Below the pieces are notes generated by a model, which saw nothing but the letters and a program-made list of their open reading frames with translations, ran no database searches and was not told where the DNA came from. From an uncultured Acetatifactor sp. (GTDB lineage: Bacteria > Bacillota > Clostridia > Lachnospirales > Lachnospiraceae), in NCBI GenBank assembly GCA_910587755.1, contig CAJUNZ010000061.1, forward strand, positions 1 through 17,673: a DNA stretch of 17,673 bases. The letters are read 5' to 3'. The first letter of the stretch is position 1. Each line of letters opens with the position of its first letter. A program made the position numbers and the translations under genes. Shown piece by piece: positions 1 through 8,568 of this stretch.

Positions 1-336
1 AACGAGATATTTGATTCCACTCACCCAGATACATTCTGTGAAACAGTGTGAGAAGACTTGCTCTCTCTGAAAAAGATCCCCCTGCGCAACTAATTTGCAT
101 AGGGGTATTCTCCGCTTCGAATAATGTATGGAACTGTGTTCTCACAATGTGATGCAGAAAAATTAGGCTAACATTATAATCATACCTATACAGCAATCGT
201 GATACACGATTATTGAAGTAAACTCTATTACTCTCAAAATAATTAGAGCCATTTTGAGCTAACAAGCATAAAGTAATCCCGGAAACGCCCATTTTATCAG
301 CATTTCCGGGATTTTATCTGTCACTCGAACTCCATT
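1..336. other. AT-rich intergenic left edge, no gene seen
   Basis: No convincing coding frame is visible on either strand in this stretch. It holds a 7-bp palindrome, AATCGTG-ATA-CACGATT, at 195-211, and a longer 11-bp inverted repeat at 275-313 that is listed separately. It leads directly into the decayed transposase, so part of it may be the left flank or end of that insertion sequence. I could not identify a terminal inverted repeat or a target-site duplication. Confidence 0.5.
275..313. terminator. 11-bp inverted repeat, terminator-like hairpin upstream of the transposase remnant
   Basis: AATCCCGGAAA (275-285) is exactly complementary to TTTCCGGGATT (303-313), with a 17-nt loop. A short A/T-rich stretch but no long T-tract follows on the plus strand, so termination would be weak. 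Its place just ahead of the transposase frame (337) fits a hairpin that shields the transposase from read-through transcription, as is known for several IS families. It could equally end a gene lying left of the window. Confidence 0.45.
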
Positions 337-780
337 TTGGATAGACTGAATGCTTACTTTTGTGAATATTTTCCTGGTGCCACAAAACCGACCGCAAGGA
401 ACCTGTTCCTTTTGGCTATAACAATACTGACGCTGGATACCTTCCGCTCCGTTAGGTTTGCGCATAGCCATGTGCTGTCCAAACTTGCAGGTACATCATT
501 AAATGCGTATTATTATACACTCAGGACAGATAGCTGTGACCATTCCCGCTGGAGTGACACCACTGTTTCAAAAGCGGTCAGAGTGGTTCCTGATTTCCTT
601 GAAACTCAGCTGCTGTTTCTGTCCATTGATGACACCATGGTAGAGAAGTTCGGTAAAAAGTTTGAGCTCTGCTCAAAACCCTTTGACTATGCCGTACCTG
701 TTGTATATTGTGTTTTCAGGAAAACGGGAATAGGAACAGGCATGCGTTATCTGTGTCGTGTTTCCTTTTATGATTTATAA
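337..780 (+). pseudogene. Degenerate IS4-like DDE transposase, truncated
   Basis: The frame opens with TTG at 337 and resembles the N-terminal part of IS4-superfamily transposases common in gut Clostridia. The segment LFLSIDDTMVEKFGKKFELC carries the first catalytic aspartate of the DDE triad and its usual context. Shortly after, at FDYA, the similarity to the expected family sequence stops. The next stretch looks like a later part of the protein, which suggests an internal deletion. A TAA at 778-780 ends the frame, but the same frame then stays open until TGA at 988-990 and may be further transposase remnant. At about 147 residues, against 400 or more for an intact enzyme, and without the second Asp and the Glu, it should be inactive. 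The family assignment is from recalled sequence style, not a search. Confidence 0.6.
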
Positions 781-993
781 AGATGTATATCTCAGGAACA
801 GCTGAAAGAATGTGTGGTTGAAGACGGGTCAAGCACAGAAAGTAAAAGAAGTTTGCCCGTCAGGGGTGGATATTTGCCAGAGATATTGAAATTAAGGGCG
901 TGCTGCTATAAAATGGAAGAAGCTTTTATTAAAATTAATAATTCCTTTCGTGACGAAGGCTGTGGATTGTGGTATAGTTCAGGAGTCTGATAT

Positions 994-3114
994 TTGGAAG
1001 GGTGTGATTTAATGGGATTAAAAGACAATAGTGAAATAGAACAGATCCAGCGGGGACTGGAGGCTTTTCTGGAAAAAGAACTGAAGAGTGACAAGGGGGC
1101 GGAAGGGCAGGAAGGTGAGGATTTTCTGGAGGAATACCAGAGGATAGGCGGATTGCTGGAGGAGAAAAAGGTCGGTAAGCCTTATAAAAAGGGTGGACTT
1201 CAGGTAATCGGTCAGGGCGGGGAACGGCTCTCAGATAGGACTCGGCCTCAGAGGGCGGGCCAGGGGGCAGGAAAGCCGGAGGGGATGCCGTCTGGGAATG
1301 GAAGGTCAGAGGGGATGCCGTCCAGGCCTGGGAATGGAAGGCCGGAGGGGACGCTGCCCAGGCCTGGGAATGGAAGTTCAGGAGGGGAGAAGTACAGCCG
1401 GGGGGAAGAACGTGTTCCCGGCAGGCCTGTGTATCCAGGGAAAGGGGACAGGGAATCCAGGGAATGGAATCCAGGGGAAGACAGCTCCCGCAAGGACTGG
1501 TATCCTGAAGAAGGAAGTTCCCGGGAAAACTGGTATTCCGGAGAAGGAAGTACCCAGGAGGACTGGTATCCCGAAGAAGGAAGTACCCAGGAGGACTGGT
1601 ATTCTGAAGAAGGAAGTACCCAGAAGGACTGGTATCCTGAAGAAGGAAGTACCCAGGAGGAGTGGTATTCTGAAGAAGGAAGCTCCCAGGAGGACTGGTA
1701 TTCTGAAAAAGGAAGCTCCCAGGAGAACTGGTATCCTGAAGAAGAGATCTCCCAGGAGGATTGGCATTCCCAAGAAAGAGTTTCCAGAGAGCAGGGAAGA
1801 TCTCCCAGGGAGAGAGCCGCCCGGGATCAGTTTCCCGGGGGTGGCAGTCCATCCGGCGTAAAACGTCCCCTCCGGGAAAAGAGCTCCAAAGGAGAGAACA
1901 CTTCCTCTGCTGTAAAACGCCCCTTTCGGGAAAAGAGCCCCGAAGGAGAGAACAGCTCATCCGCCGTAAAGCGTCCAGCCAGGGAAAAGACCTCCGGGGC
2001 AGAGAACAGTTCTTCCGGCAAAAAGCGCCAGGCTAAAAAGAATGGTCCTGTCGGAGAGAGCAGTCCCGTCCAAAAAGGGCAGGGAGCAGAGCAGAAGGAG
2101 ACCCCAATGGCAAAAAAGACAACTAAATCGCAAAAATCTTCAATGAAAAAGCCCCGCAGGAAGAAGTCTCTGCTGTTACGGCTTTTGATTATATGCTGTG
2201 TCATCGTTGCCCTGCTGGGTTTTGGCCTGTACCATGTGGTTGGCTCTGTGCATGGGAAAATGACATTTGAAGAAATCGAGGCAGTGGCAGCCCAGCCCAT
2301 GGAGGAGGACGGTGTGGTGAACATTCTTCTCATCGGCAATGATTCCCGCAAGAACGGGACTGATGGACGGTCTGACGCCATGATACTGTTGTCCATCAGC
2401 AACAGAACCAAGACTATCTATATGACGTCGATTCTCAGGGACATCTATGTGGATATTCCTGGACGGGAGGGAAATCGGCTCAACGCGGCTTATTCTTTTG
2501 GCGGACCTGAACTTCTCATGGAAACCATTGAGAAAAACTTTGACATTTCGGTAAACCGCTATGTGTCTGTGAACTTTGAGGCTTTTGCCAATCTTATCGA
2601 CGCAGTGGGCGGCGTGGACCTGGAGCTGAGTTCCCAGGAGATAGAGTATGTCAACGGATACCTGGTGGAGTACAACATGCTCACGGGAAGGGAGCAGGGG
2701 ACGGACAATATGGATCCTGCCGCCAGCGGTATGGTACACCTGAACGGCCCCCAGGCCCTTGCCTACAGCAGAAACCGGTATATCGGCACGGATTTTGGCA
2801 GAACGGAACGGCAGAGGAAAGTGCTGACGGCGGCGGTGGAAAAGCTTCCCTCCGCCCTGCTGAATGATGCGGAAGGCCTGATGGATAAAGTGCTGCCCAA
2901 CCTTACCACCAATTTGACCCAGAATGAATGCTTTCAGCTGAGCCTTATGGCGGGGAAACTGCTCACCTATGAGATTGTGTCCGACAGCATCCCCCAGCCT
3001 GGAACATACAAAGATGTCACCATTCGCAAGATGGCAGTGCTGGAGGTAGATTTTGAGGCCAATATCAGATACCTGAAAGAAAAAATCTATGGAGAGACGG
3101 AAGAAGGAGAGTAA
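994..3114 (+). CDS. LCP (LytR-CpsA-Psr) family wall-polymer ligase with long repeat-rich cytoplasmic tail
   Basis: LCP enzymes move teichoic acids or polysaccharides from undecaprenyl-phosphate carriers onto peptidoglycan outside the membrane. The LCP domain spans about residues 438-640: NILLIGNDSR, GRSDAMILLS, SILRDIYVDIPG, NRLNAAYSFGG, the AYSRNRY arginines and GRTERQRKVL. These include the Asp and Arg residues that bind the polyprenyl pyrophosphate. One membrane segment lies at about residues 392-413, preceded by a strongly basic stretch, so the topology is N-in. The roughly 390-residue tail before it is unusual; typical LCP proteins have a few tens of residues there. It holds nine acidic 11-residue repeats and four basic 18-residue repeats. 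The start is uncertain: TTG 994 has AGGAG 8 nt upstream, while ATG 1012 has a poorer GGAAGGG. The CapA-like gene follows after 9 nt, probably in one operon. Confidence 0.9.
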   Translation: MEGCDLMGLKDNSEIEQIQRGLEAFLEKELKSDKGAEGQEGEDFLEEYQRIGGLLEEKKVGKPYKKGGLQVIGQGGERLSDRTRPQRAGQGAGKPEGMPSGNGRSEGMPSRPGNGRPEGTLPRPGNGSSGGEKYSRGEERVPGRPVYPGKGDRESREWNPGEDSSRKDWYPEEGSSRENWYSGEGSTQEDWYPEEGSTQEDWYSEEGSTQKDWYPEEGSTQEEWYSEEGSSQEDWYSEKGSSQENWYPEEEISQEDWHSQERVSREQGRSPRERAARDQFPGGGSPSGVKRPLREKSSKGENTSSAVKRPFREKSPEGENSSSAVKRPAREKTSGAENSSSGKKRQAKKNGPVGESSPVQKGQGAEQKETPMAKKTTKSQKSSMKKPRRKKSLLLRLLIICCVIVALLGFGLYHVVGSVHGKMTFEEIEAVAAQPMEEDGVVNILLIGNDSRKNGTDGRSDAMILLSISNRTKTIYMTSILRDIYVDIPGREGNRLNAAYSFGGPELLMETIEKNFDISVNRYVSVNFEAFANLIDAVGGVDLELSSQEIEYVNGYLVEYNMLTGREQGTDNMDPAASGMVHLNGPQALAYSRNRYIGTDFGRTERQRKVLTAAVEKLPSALLNDAEGLMDKVLPNLTTNLTQNECFQLSLMAGKLLTYEIVSDSIPQPGTYKDVTIRKMAVLEVDFEANIRYLKEKIYGETEEGE
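1480..1776 (+). repeat. Nine tandem 33-bp repeats inside the LCP gene (acidic DWYxEE units)
   Basis: Nine contiguous 33-bp units encode 11-residue repeats of the form GS(S/T)(Q/R)(E/K)(D/E/N)WY(P/S)EE. The first is DSSRKDWYPEE and the last is EISQEDWHSQE. Middle copies are nearly identical at DNA level and the ends are diverged, as expected for an array that grows and shrinks by recombination. Each unit carries three to five acidic residues and an invariant Trp, followed by Tyr in all but the last. There are no spacers, and the repeats are in frame with the gene. Confidence 0.95.
1846..2061 (+). repeat. Four imperfect 54-bp repeats inside the LCP gene (basic VKRPxREK units)
   Basis: Four 18-residue units follow the acidic array. 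Units two and three are TSSAVKRPFREKSPEGEN and SSSAVKRPAREKTSGAEN. The first is slightly diverged, and the fourth has decayed to a Lys-rich form (SSSGKKRQAKKNG...). They are rich in Lys and Arg and lead into an even more basic stretch before the membrane segment. The tail is therefore split into an acidic half and a basic half. Confidence 0.85.
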
Positions 3115-3123
3115 GCTGCAGGG

Positions 3124-4332
3124 ATGAAGAAAAAAAGAAGGGGAATTCTGGGAACCCTGGCCCTGGGGGCGTGTCTGCTGGCTTCTTGTGCAGAAGCGGA
3201 TCCTGTGGCATCTTTTTCGGAGGCGGGTTCAGGAGGGGAAGAAAAAAGAGGCTCTGCCGTGGCTCCGGTGGATATGACTGAAGTGATGGCACAGATGAGG
3301 GCACAGGAGAGCGCCGGAGGAGCCGGCGGCGACAGTCAGGAAAGCCTGGAAGACAGTGGACCTGAGGAGATTCGGATCACCATCTCCGCCACCGGGGACG
3401 TGACACTGGGAAATTATCTGGGACAGGGCTATGAGGGGTCTTTCCGTCAAACCTACGACCAGGGGGTGGGAGACAGCTACTTTTTTGAGAATGTGGTGGA
3501 CATTTTCCGGGAGGACGATATGACCCTGGTGAATCTGGAAGGTCCTCTGACCCTGGCTACAGATGCCAGAGATGGCCAGATCTACAGTATTTCCGGGGAC
3601 CCGGGGTACGTGGGCATTCTCACGGAGGGCAGCGTGGAGGCGGCGGCCATGGGCAACAACCACCGCCTTGACTATAAGGAACAGGGCAGTGCCGACACTG
3701 TGGCGGCATTGGAGGGAGCGGGGATCACTTACGCCTATGAAAGTGTATACGGCGTGTACGAGACCAATGGGATCCGCATTGGCATTGTGTCCGTAAATGA
3801 AGTCTCCCAGGGCAGTGTCGTGGAAAAGGTATTGGAGCAGGGTATCGGGCAGCTGCGGCAGGAAGGGGCAGATCTGGTGGTGGCATGCTGCCACTGGGGC
3901 AGAGAGCGGGAGAATACGCCGGAAGAATACCAGAAGACACTGGGAAGAAAATGCATTGACTGGGGCGCCGATCTGGTGATTGGGCATCATCCCCATGTGC
4001 TTCAGGGAGTGGAGGAGTACCAGGGAAAATTTATTCTCTACAGCCTGGGAAATTTCTGCTTTGGGGCCAACCGCAACCCCAAGGACAAGGACTGCATGAT
4101 CTTTCAGCAGACCTTTACCTTTCTGGACGGAGTAAAGCAGGAAGACAGACAGATCCGTGCCATCCCCTGCTCCATCAGCTCGGCTGCGGGCAAGAATGAC
4201 TACAAACCCACTCCGGCCCAGGGGGAGGAAGCGGGGAGAATCCTGGACAGGATCAACGCATACAGCCAGGATTTTGGCATACAGTTTGACAAAGAAGGAT
4301 ATTTGGTGCTTGAAGGGCAGATGCAGGACTAA
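3124..4332 (+). CDS. CapA-family (PgsA-like) metallophosphatase-fold lipoprotein
   Basis: The protein has a lipoprotein signal: a basic start, a hydrophobic core and a lipobox L19-A20-S21-C22, so it should be anchored on the outer face of the membrane. The mature part is a CapA/PgsA-type protein with the calcineurin-like phosphoesterase fold. Visible motifs are ISATGDVTLG (about residues 87-96), NLEGPLT, GNNHRLDY, HWGRE (from H257) and GHHPHVLQG (H288, H289, H291), then LYSLGNF. Residues 23-80 are a low-complexity Gly/Ser/Glu-rich linker. The family is linked to poly-gamma-glutamate capsule synthesis, but pgsB/pgsC-like genes are absent here, so that role is not established. It starts 9 nt after the LCP stop with AGGAG about 14 nt upstream. 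The shared neighbourhood suggests a common role in cell-envelope polymers. Confidence 0.85.
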   Translation: MKKKRRGILGTLALGACLLASCAEADPVASFSEAGSGGEEKRGSAVAPVDMTEVMAQMRAQESAGGAGGDSQESLEDSGPEEIRITISATGDVTLGNYLGQGYEGSFRQTYDQGVGDSYFFENVVDIFREDDMTLVNLEGPLTLATDARDGQIYSISGDPGYVGILTEGSVEAAAMGNNHRLDYKEQGSADTVAALEGAGITYAYESVYGVYETNGIRIGIVSVNEVSQGSVVEKVLEQGIGQLRQEGADLVVACCHWGRERENTPEEYQKTLGRKCIDWGADLVIGHHPHVLQGVEEYQGKFILYSLGNFCFGANRNPKDKDCMIFQQTFTFLDGVKQEDRQIRAIPCSISSAAGKNDYKPTPAQGEEAGRILDRINAYSQDFGIQFDKEGYLVLEGQMQD

Positions 4333-4351
4333 ATTTAGGAGGAAAAAAGAT

Positions 4352-5488
4352 ATGGAGATGAGAACGCTGGAGAAACTGGGGATTGAGACTTCCCTTCTGG
4401 GATTCGGGTGCATGCGGTTTCCCGTGACAGCGGAGGGAAAAATTGATGAGATCCAGGCGGAGAAGATGATGGATGCGGCACTGGCCGCAGGAGTAAACTA
4501 CATAGACACAGCCTATCCCTACCACGGCGGGGAGAGCGAGACTTTTGTGGGAAAGGTGCTGGAGAAGTACCCCAGAGATTCTTATTACCTGGCCACAAAA
4601 CTGCCCTGCTGGAATGTGAACGCTCTGGAGGATGTGGACAGAATATTCCAGGAGCAGCTTCAGAAACTGCGCACGGATCACGTAGATTTTTACCTGATGC
4701 ACGCCCTGAACAGGGAGAGTTTCCGGAAAATGGCTGGGTTGGGCGTGGTGGAAAAACTGGAGAAGATGAAGGCTCAGGGAAAGATCCGGTATCTGGGATT
4801 TTCCTTCCATGACGGTTATGAGGCTTTTGAGGAGATTCTCTGCAGCAGGGACTGGGATTTCTGCCAGATCCAGATTAACTATATGGACGCCCAGGAGCAG
4901 GCGGGGATGAAGGGCTGCCGCCTGGCAGAAGAGAGAGGGGTGCCCCTGGTGGTGATGGAGCCTGTAAAGGGCGGATCCCTGGCGGCTTTTGCAGGGGATA
5001 TCACAGAAAAATTCCGCGCCATGGATCCGGAGGCTTCCACCGCATCCTTTGCCCTGCGCTGGGTGGGAAGTCTGCCCAATGTGAAGGTGATTCTCAGCGG
5101 CATGTCTTCCATGGAGCAGGTGGAGGACAATTTGAAGACATTCACCTCTTTCCGTCCCCTTTCTTCTGAGGAGTCCAGGGGAATTGACGAGATTGTGGCC
5201 CTGATCAGAAGCCGGGTGCAGAACGGCTGCACGGGATGCGGCTACTGCATGCCCTGCCCTGCGGGAGTGGATATCCCGGGCAATTTCCGGGTGTGGAACA
5301 CTTACCATATGTACCAGAATTACAATATGGTCAAGGGCAGCTGGGAGAAGTTTCAGGGAGAAGGCAAACAGGCCGGAAAATGTGTCAAATGCGGCAAGTG
5401 CGAAGGGCTCTGTCCCCAGAAGCTGCACATCCGGCAGGATCTGGAGAAGGTACAGGAGGATATGGACAGGAAGGAATTTGTCCTGTGA
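4352..5488 (+). CDS. Aldo/keto reductase with C-terminal Cys-rich ferredoxin-like module
   Basis: This 378-residue protein is an aldo/keto reductase of the type common in anaerobes. The TIM-barrel part carries the catalytic tetrad in its usual context: D52 and Y57 in IDTAYPYH, K83 in ATK and H117 in LMHAL. GFGCMRFP near the start and KVILSGMSSMEQVEDN near the barrel end are also typical. The C-terminus has two cysteine clusters, C293/C296/C299/C302 and C344/C347/C350/C354 followed by Pro, which fit two [4Fe-4S] clusters. The substrate cannot be told from sequence. ATG 4352 was chosen because AGGAGG (4337-4342) lies 9 nt upstream; the same frame is open further upstream, but only as an overlap with the CapA-like gene. 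The gene starts 19 nt after the CapA-like stop, and galK follows after 97 nt. Confidence 0.9.
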   Translation: MEMRTLEKLGIETSLLGFGCMRFPVTAEGKIDEIQAEKMMDAALAAGVNYIDTAYPYHGGESETFVGKVLEKYPRDSYYLATKLPCWNVNALEDVDRIFQEQLQKLRTDHVDFYLMHALNRESFRKMAGLGVVEKLEKMKAQGKIRYLGFSFHDGYEAFEEILCSRDWDFCQIQINYMDAQEQAGMKGCRLAEERGVPLVVMEPVKGGSLAAFAGDITEKFRAMDPEASTASFALRWVGSLPNVKVILSGMSSMEQVEDNLKTFTSFRPLSSEESRGIDEIVALIRSRVQNGCTGCGYCMPCPAGVDIPGNFRVWNTYHMYQNYNMVKGSWEKFQGEGKQAGKCVKCGKCEGLCPQKLHIRQDLEKVQEDMDRKEFVL

Positions 5489-5585
5489 CCGCAATTTTTT
5501 GTGGCGGCGGCCCCAAGGATGTGATTTAATAGAAGTATAGGAAAAGGCCCCAGGGCGGAGCGGCCCGGGCCGGATTGGAGAGGAC

Positions 5586-6749
5586 ATGAAGGATACCATT
5601 TTGAGGAAGTTTAAAGAAGTATACGGGGACACGGAGGGAGTGAAGACTTTCTTTGCCCCTGGGCGGGTGAATCTCATCGGGGAGCACACGGACTATAACG
5701 GGGGACATGTGTTTCCCTGTGCATTGACCATCGGCACCTACGCGGCGGCCCGCAGGAGGCAGGATAAGAAGCTGCGCTTTTACTCCATGAATTTTGAAAA
5801 GCTGGGAGTGCTGGAGTCTTCCCTGGAGGATCTGGTTCCCTCCAAAGAGGCAGGCTGGACCAATTATCCCAAGGGGGTTATGTGGGCTTTTGGTCAGAAG
5901 GGCATGGAGGTGACAGAGGGCATGGATCTGTTACTCTATGGAAACATTCCCAACGGATCCGGGCTGTCCTCCTCCGCTTCTGTGGAGGTGCTCACAGGAT
6001 ACATACTGAGGGACTTTTTCGGCTTTGAGGTAGACAACCAGGGCCTGGCGCTGATCGGCCAGTATTCCGAGAACCAATACAACAAGGTAAACTGCGGCAT
6101 TATGGACCAGTTTGCCATAGCCATGGGCAGAAAGGACAACGCTATTTTCCTGGATACGGCGGATCTGTCCTATACGTATGCGCCCATTGCCCTGAAGGGC
6201 GCCAAGATTGTCATCGCCAGCAGCAACAAAAAGCGGGGACTGGGGGATTCCAAGTACAATGAGCGCCGCAGTGAGTGCGAGACCGCGCTGGCGGAGCTGC
6301 AGAAGGTGGTGGAGATTGAGAGCCTGGGAGATCTGGATCAGGAGACGTTTGAGAAATACCAGTCTGCCATCCAGAGTGAGGTGCGCAGAAAGAGGGCCCG
6401 GCACGCAGTCTGCGAGAACCAGCGCACCATCCGTGCGGTGGAAGCCCTGAAAGCGGACGATGTGGCGCTGTTTGGACAGCTGATGAATGCTTCCCATGTG
6501 TCCCTGCGGGATGACTATGAGGTGACAGGAGTGGAGCTGGACACACTGGTGGAGGAAGCCTGGAAGGTGGAAGGAGTCATTGGATCCAGGATGACCGGAG
6601 CCGGCTTTGGCGGATGTACTGTCAGCATTGTCAGGGATGAGGCCATAGACGCCTTTATTGATCAGGTGGGAAAAGCCTATGAGGCCAGGATCGGATACAA
6701 AGCGGATTTCTATGTGGTGGAAGTGGGGGACGGCCCCGGTGAGATCTAA
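5586..6749 (+). CDS. galK: Galactokinase
   Basis: GalK phosphorylates galactose with ATP to galactose-1-phosphate, the first committed Leloir step in the cytoplasm. At 387 residues it has the normal length. The galactokinase signature GRVNLIGEHTDYNGG lies at about residues 27-41, and the GHMP ATP-binding motif NGSGLSSSASVEV at about residues 122-134. NCGIMDQFAIAMG (catalytic Asp region) and GSRMTGAGFGGCTVS near the C-terminus complete the GHMP pattern. ATG 5586 has GGAG 5 nt upstream. galT starts about 50 nt downstream, so the two are almost certainly co-transcribed. No galE or galM is present in the window. Confidence 0.96.
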   Translation: MKDTILRKFKEVYGDTEGVKTFFAPGRVNLIGEHTDYNGGHVFPCALTIGTYAAARRRQDKKLRFYSMNFEKLGVLESSLEDLVPSKEAGWTNYPKGVMWAFGQKGMEVTEGMDLLLYGNIPNGSGLSSSASVEVLTGYILRDFFGFEVDNQGLALIGQYSENQYNKVNCGIMDQFAIAMGRKDNAIFLDTADLSYTYAPIALKGAKIVIASSNKKRGLGDSKYNERRSECETALAELQKVVEIESLGDLDQETFEKYQSAIQSEVRRKRARHAVCENQRTIRAVEALKADDVALFGQLMNASHVSLRDDYEVTGVELDTLVEEAWKVEGVIGSRMTGAGFGGCTVSIVRDEAIDAFIDQVGKAYEARIGYKADFYVVEVGDGPGEI

Positions 6750-6800
6750 ATTTCCGGCAGGACGCAATTGGTAATTTTGAGACAGTGGAGGGGAGCGGAT

Positions 6801-8438
6801 ATGGACAGGATTCAGTGGGATATCAGAAGGCTGGCTGAATATGGGGTAAAAACAGGCCTGGTGCCCCAGGAGGATGTGGTGTACACCGTAAACAGGCTTT
6901 TGGAGCTTTTTGGCCTGGAAGAGCTCCAGGAGCAGGAGATGCCCGGAGGAGCGCCGGCCGATACATTGGGTGGTCAGGAGTCCGGTGACAGAACCTGGAG
7001 CGGGACGGAGCCTGGAGAGAGTACAGGCGCCCACGGCAGCGCACAGAGTGGACAGGAGACCTGTGCCGGAAGGAAGTCTTCGGACTTGGGAGATCTGGAG
7101 GAGATTCTGGGCAGCATGTGCAGTTATGCCTATGAGAAGGGCATCATAGAGGGGGACAGCGTGGCATACCGGGATCTGTTTGACACGAAAATCATGGGGA
7201 TGCTGATGCCCAGACCCAGTGAGGTGATCCGGAAATTCCGGGAGCTTTACGAGAAAGAGTCGCCCAAGGCTGCCACGGATTACTATTATAAGCTCAGCCA
7301 GGACAGCGACTATATCAGAAGATACCGCATTGTCAGGGACAGGAAGTGGAAGGCTGCCACAGAGTATGGGGATCTGGATATCACCATCAATCTCTCCAAA
7401 CCGGAGAAAGACCCAAAAGCCATAGCCGCCGCCAGAAACGCCAAACAGTCCGGTTATCCCAAATGTCTGCTGTGCCGGGAGAATGAGGGCTATGCCGGGC
7501 ATCTGAACCATCCGGCCAGGCAGAACCACCGCATTATCCCTGTGGAGATCAACAAAAGCCAGTGGGGATTTCAGTACTCGCCCTATGTGTACTATAATGA
7601 GCACTGCATTGTTTTTAATTTTCAGCATGTGCCCATGAAGATTGACCATGCCGCTTTCTGCAAGCTCTTTGACTTTGTAAAACAGTTCCCCCATTATTTT
7701 GTGGGCTCCAATGCGGATCTGCCCATTGTGGGAGGCTCCATCTTAAGCCATGACCACTTTCAGGGAGGAAATTATGAATTTCCTATGGCCAAAGCCCCGG
7801 TGGAAAGGTCTTTTGCGGTGGCAGGTTTTGAGGATGTAGCTGCGGGCGTGGTCAGGTGGCCCATGTCGGTGGTCCGCTTAAGAGGGCGGGACACAGACCG
7901 CATCATTGCCCTGGCGGACAGGATTCTGGAGAAGTGGCGGGAGTATACGGATGAGGCGGCATTTATCCGCGCCTTTACAGAGGGTGAGCCCCACAATACC
8001 ATAACGCCCATTGCCAGAAAGCGGGGAGAGGACTACGAGCTGGATCTGGTGCTGCGCAACAATATCACCACCCAGGAGCATCCTCTGGGGGTATACCATC
8101 CTCATGCAAATCTGCATCACATCAAAAAGGAGAACATCGGCCTTATAGAGGTGATGGGGCTGGCCGTGCTGCCTGCCCGTCTGAAGGAGGAGATGGCCCA
8201 ACTGAAGGAGGCGGTTCTGGCAGGGAAGGATCTGCGTGGGGATGAGAATCTGGCAAAACACGCGGACTGGGTGGAAGAATTTTCTCCCAGGTATCAGAAG
8301 ATCCAGGGGGATAATATTGACAGCATTATTGAAAAGGAGATTGGCCTGGTATTTCTTGAGGTGCTCAAGGATGCAGGAGTCTATAAGAGGACTCCGGAAG
8401 GACAGAAGGCTTTTGACCTGTTCCTGAGCAGCCTGTGA
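6801..8438 (+). CDS. galT: Galactose-1-phosphate uridylyltransferase, type 2 (Firmicutes form)
   Basis: GalT exchanges galactose-1-phosphate with UDP-glucose, giving UDP-galactose and glucose-1-phosphate. This is the type-2 form: MDRIQWDIRRLAEYG at the start, NYEFPMAKAP, and an active-site block GGSILSHDHFQGG with H317 and H319 as the presumed nucleophile pair. EHPLGVYHPHANLHHIKKEN follows downstream. At 545 residues it is about 50 longer than usual. The excess sits at residues 47-93, a Gly/Ser/Glu/Thr-rich low-complexity stretch between two helical N-terminal segments. ATG 6801 was chosen because GGAGGGGAG ends 5 nt upstream and the protein then begins as in relatives; the in-frame TTG at 6768 lacks that support. 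It is paired with galK. Confidence 0.95.
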   Translation: MDRIQWDIRRLAEYGVKTGLVPQEDVVYTVNRLLELFGLEELQEQEMPGGAPADTLGGQESGDRTWSGTEPGESTGAHGSAQSGQETCAGRKSSDLGDLEEILGSMCSYAYEKGIIEGDSVAYRDLFDTKIMGMLMPRPSEVIRKFRELYEKESPKAATDYYYKLSQDSDYIRRYRIVRDRKWKAATEYGDLDITINLSKPEKDPKAIAAARNAKQSGYPKCLLCRENEGYAGHLNHPARQNHRIIPVEINKSQWGFQYSPYVYYNEHCIVFNFQHVPMKIDHAAFCKLFDFVKQFPHYFVGSNADLPIVGGSILSHDHFQGGNYEFPMAKAPVERSFAVAGFEDVAAGVVRWPMSVVRLRGRDTDRIIALADRILEKWREYTDEAAFIRAFTEGEPHNTITPIARKRGEDYELDLVLRNNITTQEHPLGVYHPHANLHHIKKENIGLIEVMGLAVLPARLKEEMAQLKEAVLAGKDLRGDENLAKHADWVEEFSPRYQKIQGDNIDSIIEKEIGLVFLEVLKDAGVYKRTPEGQKAFDLFLSSL

Positions 8439-8568
8439 CAGGGGAAGAATGCAGGGACATGCCCTCAGGCGTGATACTTTTTGCAAGTGAAGGGGAACAG
8501 GCTGTATCGGCTGCGGGGCGGCTTTGGCGGGGCCCGGAACCCTGAAGGAGAGAGGAGAGTGGCGGAAT

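Noticed and set aside
886..912. TTGAAA ... TATAAA as a promoter for the LCP gene
   Set aside because: The spacer is only 15 nt and it lies in the transposase remnant; too weak to annotate.
1480..1776. Regular 33-bp repeats that could suggest a CRISPR array
   Set aside because: The units are contiguous with no spacers, diverge codon-wise and are in frame with the LCP gene, so they are protein repeats.
935..1960. Minus-strand 341-codon frame and a plus-strand 187-codon frame (1298-1861) over the LCP tail
   Set aside because: They are other-frame readings of the same tandem repeats, with no ribosome binding site and no family resemblance.
4253..7694. Very long minus-strand open frames (478 and 587 codons) opposite the reductase, galK and galT
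   Set aside because: These are antisense shadows caused by high G+C at third codon positions; the plus-strand genes have complete family motifs.
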